Part shown: positions 43,878-53,375 of the stretch, one piece after another
Layout of the letters: the number at the start of each line of letters is the position of its first letter
How positions within the stretch are numbered: position 1 is the first letter of the stretch
Assembly: GCA_026988315.1 (NCBI GenBank)
Contig: JALSLJ010000056.1
Location: 1 to 64,000, forward strand
Direction: 5' to 3'
DNA: 64,000 nucleotides
Source of the DNA: Sulfurimonas sp.
GTDB taxonomy: Bacteria; Campylobacterota; Campylobacteria; Campylobacterales; Sulfurimonadaceae
Notes under the pieces: model-generated
The model's database searches: none
Told to the model about the DNA's origin: nothing
Seen by the model: the letters and a program-made list of their open reading frames with translations, nothing else
Made by a program: the position numbers and the translations under genes

Positions 43878-45095
43878 TTAGATTTTTTTGAAAATTAGAA
43901 CACCGTTCGTTCCACCAAAACCAAAAGAGTTACTCATAACTACATTTAATTCAGCTTTTCTTGCTTTATTTGGGACAACATCTAAATCACAGTTTTCATC
44001 TGGTGTAGTGTAGTTAATTGTCGGAGGGATAATACCATCTCTCATAGCCATCAAACATGTAACAGCTTCAATTCCACCAGCAGCACCAAGACAGTGACCT
44101 AGCTGACCTTTAATCGAACTCATTGGAGGACAGTTCTCTTTTCCACCTAGTAACTCTTTTACAGCAGCAGTTTCATTTTTATCATTGATAGGTGTACTTG
44201 TACCATGAGCATTCACATAATCAATTTTCGGCTCACCGGCCATCTTATATGCAGCTTTCATCGCGCGTGCAGGTCCTTCAAGACTTGGCGTTGTAATATG
44301 ATTAGCATCACCACTCTCACCAAAACCTATAATTTCACCATAAATATTAGCACCACGAGCAACAGCATCCTCATAGATCTCTAAAACTAATGAAGCTGCA
44401 CCCTCACCCATAACAAAACCATCTCTATCAGTATCAAATGGGCGAGAAGCTGTTTTTGGATCATCATTTCTTGTTGATAGTGCTTTCATTGCAGCAAAAC
44501 CACCAATCCCAACACCAGTTATAGCAGATTCTGCAGATACAACCAACATCTTATCAGCGCCACCGCACATAATTGTCTTGCACGCCTCACTTATAGCATG
44601 TGTACCAGCAGCACAAGCTGTTACGCTTGAAAGATTTGGTCCTTGTGTTCCATGCTCAATAGAAACAAAACCACCCAACATATTTACAAGTGCCGATGGG
44701 ATGAAAAAAGGAGAGATTCTACGAGGGCCTCTGTTTTCTAAAATAACAGAATTTTTCTCAATCACAGGGAGACCACCGATGCCAGATCCTGCACTGATAC
44801 CAAACCTTTCCATATCTGTATCTTCACTTAGGTTAGCATCTGCCATAGCCTCTTGAGCAGATTTTAAGCCAAGATGGATAAATCTATCAGCTTTTTTAAC
44901 CTCTTTTGGTGCCATTACAGTTGATGGATCAAAATCTTTCACTTCACCAGCAATTTTCACACCATAATCACTTGGATCAAAAATAGTAATAGTATCGATG
45001 CCACATACACCATCACATATAGCTTTAAATGAACTCTCTTTATCATTTCCTACAGCGTTAATCATACCAATACCAGTAACCACTACTCTTTTCAT
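43878..45095 (-). CDS. fabF: Beta-ketoacyl-ACP synthase II
   Basis: FabF condenses malonyl-ACP with acyl-ACP in chain elongation. The protein is 405 residues from MKRVVVTG; an in-frame ATG four codons earlier (45107) lies in the ribosome site and is less likely. Cys-His-His catalysis is visible: TACAAGTHA, NAHGTSTPIND and GQLGHCLGAAGG. It ends MSNSFGFGGTNG, then the last strand. Confidence 0.96.
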   Translation of the reverse strand: MKRVVVTGIGMINAVGNDKESSFKAICDGVCGIDTITIFDPSDYGVKIAGEVKDFDPSTVMAPKEVKKADRFIHLGLKSAQEAMADANLSEDTDMERFGISAGSGIGGLPVIEKNSVILENRGPRRISPFFIPSALVNMLGGFVSIEHGTQGPNLSSVTACAAGTHAISEACKTIMCGGADKMLVVSAESAITGVGIGGFAAMKALSTRNDDPKTASRPFDTDRDGFVMGEGAASLVLEIYEDAVARGANIYGEIIGFGESGDANHITTPSLEGPARAMKAAYKMAGEPKIDYVNAHGTSTPINDKNETAAVKELLGGKENCPPMSSIKGQLGHCLGAAGGIEAVTCLMAMRDGIIPPTINYTTPDENCDLDVVPNKARKAELNVVMSNSFGFGGTNGVLIFKKI

Positions 45096-45199
45096 CAAAA
45101 TCTCCATAATAAATATAAAATACTTTTAACAACCGGCAAAAAAGCAAGCTATTAAAAATATTTTACTACTGAGGTTTCCCTCAATAGATTCTCAAAGTA

Positions 45200-45427
45200 T
45201 TATTTACTTTCTATATAAGCAACAACATCTTTAACAGTTTGAATTTTTTCTGCTTCATCATCAGGAATTTCTATATCGAATTTCTCTTCAAGAGCCATTA
45301 CTAATTCTACTACGTCAAGGCTATCAGCACCTAAATCTTCAACGAATTTCGCATCTTCTTTTACTTCATCCGGGTTAACGCTTAACTGCTCAACTACTAC
45401 TTCTTTAATATCGTCTAAAAGTGCCAT
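45200..45427 (-). CDS. acpP: Acyl carrier protein
   Basis: A 75-residue acidic four-helix protein that carries acyl chains on phosphopantetheine attached to the Ser of [10 protein letters not shown]. The frame is open 15 codons further upstream, but the ATG at 45427 has AGGAG just before it and starts MALLDD as expected. Confidence 0.97.
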   Translation of the reverse strand: MALLDDIKEVVVEQLSVNPDEVKEDAKFVEDLGADSLDVVELVMALEEKFDIEIPDDEAEKIQTVKDVVAYIESK

Positions 45428-45571
45428 TATAGCTCCTATGTTTAAGTATAAAATCACCGAATTATAGCACAAGTATCTTAAATATACTAAAGTTATTGCA
45501 AGGAAAAAAAGGAAAATATCTGTTATTTTATAGTCTAAGAAGTATTATAATATTGCCCTTTAATAGCAATA

Positions 45572-45593
45572 CATAAGAGATAAATCTCTTATG
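45572..45593 (-). terminator. Hairpin at the end of fabG
   Basis: A 9-bp perfect stem, CATAAGAGA/TCTCTTATG with loop TAAA, covers the fabG stop codon. There is no strong T-run, so it may only attenuate transcription towards acpP. Confidence 0.4.
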
Positions 45594-46335
45594 CCATATT
45601 TAATCCACCATTTACTTTTAAAGTTTCACCAGTGATATAACTAGCATGGTCTGAAAGTAAAAAAGCGGTAGCTTCTGCAACCTCTGAGGCATTTCCAAAA
45701 CGCTTCATAGGTATATTTGCAGTAAAACTACCTTTCACTTCATCACTTAACGCATCTGTCATCTCAGTTGCAATAAAGCCTGGTGTTACAGTATTGTAAC
45801 GGATACCACTTGTAGCAGCTTCTATTGCAAAACTTTTTGTCATTGCAATCACTCCACCCTTGGATGCAGCGTAGTTTGTTTGTCCAGCATTTCCTGTTTC
45901 ACCAACAATTGAAGCAATATTAACAACTCCACCAAATTTTTTCTTTCTCATCACTTTCATAGATTCACGACATCCAATAAAACAAGAGGTAAGATTTGCA
46001 TTGATTACAGACATAAAATCATCACTTTTCATACGAAGCGCTAGCTTATCATTTGTGATTCCCGCATTGTTTACAAGGTATGAAAGCTCACCATCACTCT
46101 CAACGATAGTTTTAATTGCATCAACAAAGGCAGCTTCATCACTTACATCAAAACCAATAACAGCAGCTTTTCCACCATTGGCCTCAATCGCCTCTTTTAC
46201 AGCATCAGCTTCAACAGCACCACTTCTATAATTAATCCAAACTTTTAAGCCAAAACCAGCTAAAGTTTTTGCAACCTCCGCACCAATACCACGACTTGAA
46301 CCTGTAACTAAAACATTTTTACCACTAAATTTCAT
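45589..46335 (-). CDS. fabG: 3-oxoacyl-ACP reductase
   Basis: FabG reduces beta-ketoacyl-ACP with NADPH. The 248-residue short-chain dehydrogenase has VLVTGSSRGIG (cofactor), NNAGIT, the catalytic Ser in VNIASIVGE, YAASKGG with Tyr and Lys, and ends ETLKVNGGLNMA. It is first of the fatty-acid genes here, with a 161-base gap to acpP. Confidence 0.96.
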   Translation of the reverse strand: MKFSGKNVLVTGSSRGIGAEVAKTLAGFGLKVWINYRSGAVEADAVKEAIEANGGKAAVIGFDVSDEAAFVDAIKTIVESDGELSYLVNNAGITNDKLALRMKSDDFMSVINANLTSCFIGCRESMKVMRKKKFGGVVNIASIVGETGNAGQTNYAASKGGVIAMTKSFAIEAATSGIRYNTVTPGFIATEMTDALSDEVKGSFTANIPMKRFGNASEVAEATAFLLSDHASYITGETLKVNGGLNMA

Positions 46336-46401
46336 TATTTATATTTCTCCATTTTTTATTACATTTATAGGAAGTGGGACTTTAGTCCAGCTTCCAAATT
46401 A

Positions 46402-47877
46402 CTATATTAAACTGTGATCCATCTCAGATGGAATTTCGATGCCCATAAGTTTTAAAACTGTTGGTGCTATATTATTTAAACCACCAGCTTCAACTTTTGT
46501 TACACCATCTGCCATTACAAAACACCACACTTTTCCAACTGTATGATTTGTTAAAATATTACCATCATCATCACGCATCTCTTCACAATTTCCATGATCA
46601 GATGTAATAATTAAAGCATAATCGTTCTTTTTAGCACTCTCTACAATTTTACCAAGTTGCTTATCTACAGTAGTTACAGCTATTTTAGCCGCTTCAAAAT
46701 CACCAGTATGCCCAACCATATCACCATTTGCAAAATTTACAACTATAAAATCATAAGCCTCATCCATTGCCTTGAGTACTGCATCACCAACTTCAACAGC
46801 ACTCATTTCAGGTTTTTCGTCATAAGTTTTTACATTTGGTGAAGGGATGAGAACTCTTGTCTCATTCTCATATGGCTCATCAATGCCACCATTTAAGAAA
46901 AAAGTCACATGAGCATATTTTTCTGTTTCAGCAGTGTGTAGTTGACGGAGTCCTTTTGATGCGATAACTTCCGCTAATGTATTTTTTGGTGTATCTTTTG
47001 AGAATAGTACAGGATAAGAAAAACTCTTATCATATTGTGTAATAGTTGCAAGCGTTACATCTACATGTTTCTTTGAAAAACCTGTAAAATGTTCATCACC
47101 AATAGCTGAGACCATCTCTCTCATCCTATCACTTCTAAAATTTATAGTTAAAACACTGTCTCCATCTTTCATCCCCTCGTACCCTGCAAAAGCAGTTGGC
47201 TCAATAAACTCATCTGTTTCACCAAGTGCATAAGATGAACCAATGTAACCAGCTGGTTCAAAATCAGTTTTTGGAGTTGCATTTACTATAGCTTCATAGC
47301 CTCTTTGAACTCTTTCCCAGCGATTATCTCTATCCATAGAATAAAAACGCCCTGAAATTGTTGCTATTCTTACATTTTCATTTAGATGGGCTTCTACCTG
47401 TGTTATATATTTTTGAGCAGATATTGGTGAGACATCTCTGCCGTCTGTTATAAGATGTAAAAAAACCTCTTTGCCATTTTTAGCTGCAATATCTGCAATC
47501 CCCATAAAGTGATCAATGTGAGAGTGCACACCACCGTCACTCATAAGACCTATAAGATGCAATCTATTTGAGGTTTTAAAAAGATTTTGTAATTCTTTAT
47601 TATCTTCTAAAGTATTTTCACTGAGTGCTAAAGATATCTTTACTAAATCTTGATATAAAACTCTGCCACTTCCGATGCTCATATGCCCCACTTCGGAGTT
47701 ACCCATCTGCCCTTCAGGCAATCCAACACTTAGCCCAAATGTGTCTATCAAAGAGTGGGGAACCTCTTTAAAAAGTTTATCATATGTAGGTTTAACAGCA
47801 TTATAAAATGCGTTGTACTCAGTTTTTGAGTTATAACCTATGCCATCAGTAATCACTAAAATAGTTTTTTTACTCAA
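46402..47877 (-). CDS. gpmI: Cofactor-independent phosphoglycerate mutase
   Basis: GpmI interconverts 3- and 2-phosphoglycerate using two Mn ions. The 491-residue alkaline-phosphatase-fold enzyme has the metal Asp in ITDGIG, the phospho-Ser61 in GQMGNSEVGHMSIGSGR, RDVSPISA, FRSDRMRE, and the metal cluster TSDHGNCE and NHTVGKV. It is divergent from mraY with overlapping -10 boxes. Confidence 0.96.
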   Translation of the reverse strand: MSKKTILVITDGIGYNSKTEYNAFYNAVKPTYDKLFKEVPHSLIDTFGLSVGLPEGQMGNSEVGHMSIGSGRVLYQDLVKISLALSENTLEDNKELQNLFKTSNRLHLIGLMSDGGVHSHIDHFMGIADIAAKNGKEVFLHLITDGRDVSPISAQKYITQVEAHLNENVRIATISGRFYSMDRDNRWERVQRGYEAIVNATPKTDFEPAGYIGSSYALGETDEFIEPTAFAGYEGMKDGDSVLTINFRSDRMREMVSAIGDEHFTGFSKKHVDVTLATITQYDKSFSYPVLFSKDTPKNTLAEVIASKGLRQLHTAETEKYAHVTFFLNGGIDEPYENETRVLIPSPNVKTYDEKPEMSAVEVGDAVLKAMDEAYDFIVVNFANGDMVGHTGDFEAAKIAVTTVDKQLGKIVESAKKNDYALIITSDHGNCEEMRDDDGNILTNHTVGKVWCFVMADGVTKVEAGGLNNIAPTVLKLMGIEIPSEMDHSLI

Positions 47878-47911
47878 CTTCTCTCCTTGTATAGAGTTTA
47901 AAATTAAGTGG

Positions 47912-47926
47912 CATTATACTATAATG
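47912..47926. promoter_or_regulatory. Back-to-back divergent -10 boxes of gpmI and mraY
   Basis: CATTATA-C-TATAATG is a perfect 15-bp dyad. Its right half is TATAAT (47920-47925) for mraY, 41 bases before the start. Its left half is the same box on the other strand for gpmI, 36 bases before that start. The two promoters cannot be occupied at once. Confidence 0.6.
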
Positions 47927-47965
47927 TCGCTTTTAAATTTATAGAATAGTTACACAGGATACAAA

Positions 47966-49027
47966 TTGCTTTATTGGCTATATGAAATACTTAACATTAA
48001 CATACTTGGATACATAACTATTAGAGCTGGTTTATCCTTTTTTTTAGCTCTATTTTTTACACTTTTTTTGATGCCACGCTTCATAAAATGGGCAAAAAGA
48101 ACCTCTAGTGTTCAACCTATAAACAATTATGCACCAGACAGGCATAAAGAAAAAGAAAAGACCCCTACAATGGGTGGTGTAGTGTTTATTGGTGCTACTA
48201 TTTTAGCTTCTCTTTTAACTATAAAATTTTCAAATCTCTATGCTATAGGAGCAGTGATGACTCTTTTATTTTTTGCACTCATTGGTTTTCAAGATGATTA
48301 TGCTAAGATAAAGAAAAATGAAAATTTAGCAGGTTTAAGAGCACGCACAAAACTACTACTACAGGTTATTTCTGCTTTAATTATTGCATGCTATTTATGT
48401 ATATTTGCAGATTTCAATACTGATTTATACCTTCCTTTTATTAAAACTCCTATCTTAGACATGGGGATGTTCTCTGTTTTTTTATGGATTTTAGTCGTTG
48501 TAGCTACTTCAAATGCAGTAAATTTAACAGATGGACTTGATGGACTTGCAACTGTACCATCCATTACTGCCCTATCATCCTTTACAATTATCATATACAT
48601 AACAGGGCATGCAACTATTAGTTCATATCTTTTAATGCCAAACTTTGATGTCGGAGAAGTTGCTATAGTTTCAAGTGCACTTATGGGAGCACTAACCGGA
48701 TTTTTATGGCATAACTGCCATCCAGCAGAGGTGTTTATGGGTGATAGCGGTTCCCTTGCAATAGGCGCTTTTTTAGGTTACTTAGCCATCATCTCTAAAA
48801 GTGAAATCCTACTATTACTAATAGGTTCTATATTTGTAATTGAGACTTTATCAGTGATACTTCAAGTTGGTAGTTATAAACTTCGCAAAAAAAGAGTTTT
48901 TTTAATGGCTCCGATTCATCACCATTTCGAGATGAAAAAGTGGGCTGAAAATAAAATCATTGTTAGATTTTGGATTATTGCGATTTTGTCTAATCTTGTC
49001 GCGCTTATGACTTTAAAGATTCGCTAA
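47966..49027 (+). CDS. mraY: Phospho-N-acetylmuramoyl-pentapeptide-transferase
   Basis: MraY joins phospho-MurNAc-pentapeptide to undecaprenyl phosphate, making lipid I in the inner membrane. The 353-residue protein has about ten membrane helices and the catalytic loops FQDDYAKIKKNE, NLTDGLDGLA and MAPIHHHFEMKKW. The start is TTG, with AGGA 6 bases upstream. The stop shares a base with the murD start. Confidence 0.95.
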   Translation: MLYWLYEILNINILGYITIRAGLSFFLALFFTLFLMPRFIKWAKRTSSVQPINNYAPDRHKEKEKTPTMGGVVFIGATILASLLTIKFSNLYAIGAVMTLLFFALIGFQDDYAKIKKNENLAGLRARTKLLLQVISALIIACYLCIFADFNTDLYLPFIKTPILDMGMFSVFLWILVVVATSNAVNLTDGLDGLATVPSITALSSFTIIIYITGHATISSYLLMPNFDVGEVAIVSSALMGALTGFLWHNCHPAEVFMGDSGSLAIGAFLGYLAIISKSEILLLLIGSIFVIETLSVILQVGSYKLRKKRVFLMAPIHHHFEMKKWAENKIIVRFWIIAILSNLVALMTLKIR

Positions 49028-50229
49028 TGAAAAAAATCTCCCTTTTTGGTTATGGACATACTACAAAAGCAATCGCTTTTAAACATCAAGAGGTAGTTTT
49101 TTATGATGATAAATGTACTAAGCCCTTTAAAGATGAGAATGGCTTTAGCATCAAGCCATCAAGTGAGTTTCATCCTAATTATTCACAACTTGAAATAACA
49201 TCTCCAGGGATACCACCATCTAACCCTCTGATACTTAAGGCAAAAAACCTTATAAGCGAGTATGATTACTTTGCAAAAGATATGCCGCTGAGTATTTGGA
49301 TAAGTGGTACAAATGGCAAAACAACTACTACACAAATGATGCAACATCTTCTACAAGACAAAGGTTCACAAGAGGGTGGAAATATTGGAACTCCACTCGC
49401 TAAGATGAATATCAATGCTAATCTATGGATTTTAGAAACAAGTTCATTTACTATCCACTATACAAATATTGCCAAACCAAACATATATATCTTACTCCCT
49501 GTAAGCCCAGATCACTTAAGTTGGCATGGAGATATGCAAGAGTATGAAAAAGCAAAATTAAAGCCTATTACTATGATGAAAGAGGGTGAAATTGCTATCA
49601 TCCCTGATAAATATAAAGATATTCAAACAAAAGCGCATATCATTAGCTATAAAAATGAACTAGATTTAGCAACTCACTTTGATATAGATGTAAAAAAAGT
49701 AAATTTTAAAGGTGCATTTCTTAGCGATGCTCTCTTAGCGATGGCGGTTGATAAAATACTTTTCGACAGAACAAACTATGAAACCATAAACACTTTTACA
49801 CTTGACCCACACAGACAAGAGGAGCTTAGAGATGCTAAAAATCGCCTTTGGGTAAACGACACTAAGGCAACAAACATAGATGCCACTATAGCTGCTCTAA
49901 AGCGTTACAAAGGTTCACCTATACATCTCATCTTAGGTGGTGATGACAAGGGTGTAGAGCTAAAAGAGCTCTTTGATTATCTTCAAAATATAGATGTTAA
50001 AATTTATAACATCGGCTCAAACAAAGAGAAGCTTTCTTTATTAGCAAAAGAGTACACAATAGAGTTTCAACTATGCAAAAATCTCAATGATGCTATCTTA
50101 AAAATAAATAAAAATTTAGAAAAAAATGAGCTTGCACTACTCTCTCCTGCTGCATCTAGTCTTGATGAGTTTAGCTCATATGCCCATAGGGGCAATGAGT
50201 TCAAAGAAACTGTAAAAAATCTAAGCTAG
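49027..50229 (+). CDS. murD: UDP-N-acetylmuramoyl-L-alanine--D-glutamate ligase
   Basis: MurD adds D-glutamate to UDP-MurNAc-L-Ala. The 400-residue protein has the ATP loop SGTNGKTTTT, SPDHLSWHG, DPHRQEEL, WVNDTKATN and ALLSPAASSLDEFSSYAHRG. The short N-terminal domain is usual in Campylobacterota. Translationally coupled to mraY. Confidence 0.94.
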   Translation: MKKISLFGYGHTTKAIAFKHQEVVFYDDKCTKPFKDENGFSIKPSSEFHPNYSQLEITSPGIPPSNPLILKAKNLISEYDYFAKDMPLSIWISGTNGKTTTTQMMQHLLQDKGSQEGGNIGTPLAKMNINANLWILETSSFTIHYTNIAKPNIYILLPVSPDHLSWHGDMQEYEKAKLKPITMMKEGEIAIIPDKYKDIQTKAHIISYKNELDLATHFDIDVKKVNFKGAFLSDALLAMAVDKILFDRTNYETINTFTLDPHRQEELRDAKNRLWVNDTKATNIDATIAALKRYKGSPIHLILGGDDKGVELKELFDYLQNIDVKIYNIGSNKEKLSLLAKEYTIEFQLCKNLNDAILKINKNLEKNELALLSPAASSLDEFSSYAHRGNEFKETVKNLS

Positions 50230-50247
50230 ATTTCAGCACATTAGGGC

Positions 50248-50253
50248 TATAAT
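50248..50253 (+). promoter_or_regulatory. -10 box of the tRNA-Phe genes
   Basis: TATAAT, 17 bases before the first tRNA. The surrounding CTATAATGTCGCT is identical to 13 bases at the mraY -10 box. Confidence 0.6.
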
Positions 50254-50270
50254 GTCGCTCTTTAAAAGAT

Positions 50271-50346
50271 GGCCAATTAGCTCAGTCGGTAGAGCAACTG
50301 ACTGAAAATCAGTGTGTCCTTGGTTCGATTCCGAGATTGGCCACCA
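50271..50346 (+). tRNA. tRNA-Phe (anticodon GAA), copy 1
   Basis: A 76-nt cloverleaf. The acceptor arms GGCCAAT/ATTGGCC pair perfectly, the D-loop and the T-loop (GGTTCGATTCC) are standard, the anticodon loop CTGAAAA gives GAA, and CCA is encoded. Confidence 0.96.
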
Positions 50347-50371
50347 CCTTTTGAAAGACTTTTATTATTAT

Positions 50372-50447
50372 GGCCAATTAGCTCAGTCGGTAGAGCAACT
50401 GACTGAAAATCAGTGTGTCCTTGGTTCGATTCCGAGATTGGCCACCA
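50372..50447 (+). tRNA. tRNA-Phe (anticodon GAA), copy 2
   Basis: Identical to the copy 25 bases upstream over all 76 nt, with the following ACCT-like bases also repeated; a recent tandem duplication with a 101-base period. Only the first copy has a visible promoter, so both are probably one transcript. Confidence 0.96.
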
Positions 50448-50466
50448 CCTCACAACCAAAATCAAT

Positions 50467-52116
50467 TTATTCTTTATTGTACATCTTCTCATAATATTCA
50501 TGAGCCATCCGTCGAGAATCAAAAGCGGGGACAACATCTTTCATTGCCGTTTTCATCATCTCTACCCATTGTTTAGGTTGATCATAATACATTGGAATAA
50601 TCTCATTTTCTAGAATATCCATCATATTTTTGTTATCTTCGTTGTCTTGCTCTTCTGCGGGTTTATTGTGGTCAATTGCTGGAATTGTAAATGCATTCGC
50701 CCCATGTTTGGCAAACTCGGGATGCCAGCCATCGTTTGTTGAGAAGTGGATTGAGCCATTCATACTCGCTGCCATACCACTTGTGCCACTTGCCTCTCTT
50801 GAAACACGCGGAGTATTTAGCCAAATATCACTCCCTTTTTTCAAGGTAAAAGAGAGGCTCAGCTCGTAACCCACCAAAACAGCCATATTTTTAATTCTAT
50901 GACTCACATGAATTAGCTCATTAAAAGTATTAACTGCATTAATATCAAATGGATAAGGCTTACCAGCCCAAATAACTTGAACTGGATGTTTTTCATCCTC
51001 CACTATTTTTTTAAAGCGATTATAATCATGCTTTAATAATCCTGGACGCTTATACTCAGCAAAACGGCGAGCCCATACGATAGTAAGCACATCAGGATCA
51101 AACATCTTACCTGTTTGATCTGCAACCACTTCAAATAAAACGCGTTTGAGATGCTTTTTACGAGCAATCAGTTCATAATCTTCATGCTCATTAACCGCAG
51201 CAGACATCCCTTTATCAGTCCAAAAGTGTCTATTTTGTGCATTTGTAATGTAAATGATTTCCGAAGCACCTTCACAATTTTTCCACATACGATTGGCTAC
51301 CTCTCCATGCATTTTAGAAACTGCATTTGTACATTTTACAGCACGCAAAGCAGCTACTGTTAAATTGAAAGTATCACCATATACCATTGTGATTTCACGC
51401 ACTTTCTCTAGTGAGAGCCCATTAAAGAAACCAAACCTATAAAGCAGATGAATATCATGCTCTTCATTTCCAGCATCTTCAGGTGTATGCGTTGTAAATA
51501 CAACATGTTTCTTGAGTATCTCCATATCTCTATATCTATTGTAGAGCTCATATACTAATGGTAAAGCGTGCCCCTCATTCATATGATAAACATCAATCTT
51601 TTGTTGTAATGATTCAAGCACTTTAACTCCACCAATACCTAAAACAATCTCTTGGGAGATTCGTGTTTCTTCATTGGCATCATACAGTTTATGAGTAATT
51701 GTACGGGCTAAAAAATCATTCTCAGGAATATCTGTAGTAAGCAAAATTAATGGCGCAGAGTTAAATACACTCGCTGGTAAATAAAGGGCTTTAATATGAA
51801 CATCTTGAGAGTGGATATTTACAGTTGCCTGAACTCCAAGATCTTCAAGAAAGTAGTAGTGTTTACGGATAAAATTTGCTTGCAAACTGCCATCTTCATG
51901 ACGAGTTTGATCATAATAACCATAACTCCATAAAATACCCACGCCGATAACATTTTGACGGAGATCATAAGCACTTCTCATATGTGAACCAGAGAGAAAT
52001 CCAAGACCACCTGAGTAAATTTTAAGAGCCTGATGGATAGCAAACTCCATAGAAAAATAAGCTACACTTTTTTTGTATTTTGGATCAAACGCATAATCAT
52101 GTGTTATCATTTTCAC
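50467..52116 (-). CDS. Short-type alpha-glucan phosphorylase family protein
   Basis: A 549-residue GT35-family protein of the short type (about 300 residues less than classical GlgP): VAYFSMEFAIHQALKIYSGGLGFLSG, HMNEGHALPLVYE, VFTTHTP, VTIVWARRFAEYKRP-like central region, and NTPRVSREASGTSGM followed by AASMNG. In phosphorylases the residue after EASGT-x-x-M is the PLP-binding Lys; here it is Ala. Phosphorolysis is therefore uncertain. Membership in the glycogen region supports a glucan role. It overlaps pgi by 4 bases. Confidence 0.85.
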   Translation of the reverse strand: MKMITHDYAFDPKYKKSVAYFSMEFAIHQALKIYSGGLGFLSGSHMRSAYDLRQNVIGVGILWSYGYYDQTRHEDGSLQANFIRKHYYFLEDLGVQATVNIHSQDVHIKALYLPASVFNSAPLILLTTDIPENDFLARTITHKLYDANEETRISQEIVLGIGGVKVLESLQQKIDVYHMNEGHALPLVYELYNRYRDMEILKKHVVFTTHTPEDAGNEEHDIHLLYRFGFFNGLSLEKVREITMVYGDTFNLTVAALRAVKCTNAVSKMHGEVANRMWKNCEGASEIIYITNAQNRHFWTDKGMSAAVNEHEDYELIARKKHLKRVLFEVVADQTGKMFDPDVLTIVWARRFAEYKRPGLLKHDYNRFKKIVEDEKHPVQVIWAGKPYPFDINAVNTFNELIHVSHRIKNMAVLVGYELSLSFTLKKGSDIWLNTPRVSREASGTSGMAASMNGSIHFSTNDGWHPEFAKHGANAFTIPAIDHNKPAEEQDNEDNKNMMDILENEIIPMYYDQPKQWVEMMKTAMKDVVPAFDSRRMAHEYYEKMYNKE

Positions 52117-53375
52117 CCTTGAAAATTTTTATATAAAATCACCTTACCAAGTTCAACACCTGGCTGATCATAAGTGTTTACTTGTAACATCGCTCCAACT
52201 AAAGAGGTCAAAAGTTCATAATAGATAATCACTGCACCAATGTTGGACTCATTGATTTTATCAAATACAATAGAATCAACCGAGATACCACTTTGGATAA
52301 GACTCTCTTTTGTTGCTTCACATTGTGCATTGATAAGCGTGTTAAAACTTTTTGTATTGATAAAATCAGTTTTTTCAATATGCTTGAGTGAAATATCGGG
52401 AACTTTTAAATCATTCTCAAAATCTTCGATACTAATAAATGTCACTGTCTTATCTTTTGGACCCTCAATAAGCAACTGCAAAAACGAGTGCTGATCAACT
52501 GCCCCAATAATTCCAATGGGTGTTACACCTACACTATTTTGAAACTTATCAATTTTGCCAAGTGACTCACCCCAAAGCTGAACATACCATTTTGTAAGGT
52601 TCTCTAAGCTGTTTGCATAAGAAAAAAGTACATTAATGGACTGCTCTTTTGAATTCTCATAATAAAAACACGCTTTTTCAAGGATATGCTTCTCTTCACC
52701 CTTGAAAAAAGATGTTACAAAACTATCTGCACCATCAAGTAAAGCTTTTGTATCGTAACCAGCTAATGTTAGCGGGACAATGCCTACAGCACTTAAAACC
52801 GAAAAACGCCCACCAACATTATCGGGGATATTGAACTGTGTTATCCCATAATGGTCTGCAAACTCTGAGAGTGCCGAGCCTTTGTCGGTTATAACCATAA
52901 CACGCTCTTTATCTTCTTTTTCTAAGTCTAAATCAAAATGTTCAATAGCCGTCTTAAAGATTGAAGTGGTCTCAATAGTGCCACCAGATTTAGAGATAAC
53001 AATAAAAATCGTACTTTTCTTTTGTAACTTAGCTAATTTTTTAGAGATGTCAATGGGGTCGGAGTTCTCAAAAAAATGAAGCTTGCGAGTGCCTGCACCT
53101 TTGGACGAGACTAAAGAGTCTATCGCTTTAATCCCTAAAGATGAACCACCAATCCCAATAATACCTATATCAGTAATGGCACCAGAACTAAGAATTGTAT
53201 TAGTATGCAACAGTTTATCTACTGCGTCGATATGAATAAGTGAATTTTTCGTCAAACTATAGTAGCCGATTTTTCCACTTTTATGCTCATCTGAGATCAC
53301 TTTAAAAGCAGTCTCCATAATAGCACTGTGATGTGAAGTCGCTTTAAAATTAAAATCGCGACTAAAGTGTAACAT
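52113..53375 (-). CDS. pgi: Glucose-6-phosphate isomerase
   Basis: Pgi interconverts glucose 6-phosphate and fructose 6-phosphate. The 420-residue protein is short but has IGIGGSSLG, VISKSGGTIETTS, NVGGRFSVLSAVG, the Gln-Ser-region QHSFLQLLIEGP, and the C-terminal YDQPGVELGK with the catalytic Lys. The frame extends 8 codons upstream into gap, but the ATG at 53375 has AGGAA 8 bases upstream and shares one base with the gap stop. Confidence 0.93.
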   Translation of the reverse strand: MLHFSRDFNFKATSHHSAIMETAFKVISDEHKSGKIGYYSLTKNSLIHIDAVDKLLHTNTILSSGAITDIGIIGIGGSSLGIKAIDSLVSSKGAGTRKLHFFENSDPIDISKKLAKLQKKSTIFIVISKSGGTIETTSIFKTAIEHFDLDLEKEDKERVMVITDKGSALSEFADHYGITQFNIPDNVGGRFSVLSAVGIVPLTLAGYDTKALLDGADSFVTSFFKGEEKHILEKACFYYENSKEQSINVLFSYANSLENLTKWYVQLWGESLGKIDKFQNSVGVTPIGIIGAVDQHSFLQLLIEGPKDKTVTFISIEDFENDLKVPDISLKHIEKTDFINTKSFNTLINAQCEATKESLIQSGISVDSIVFDKINESNIGAVIIYYELLTSLVGAMLQVNTYDQPGVELGKVILYKNFQG

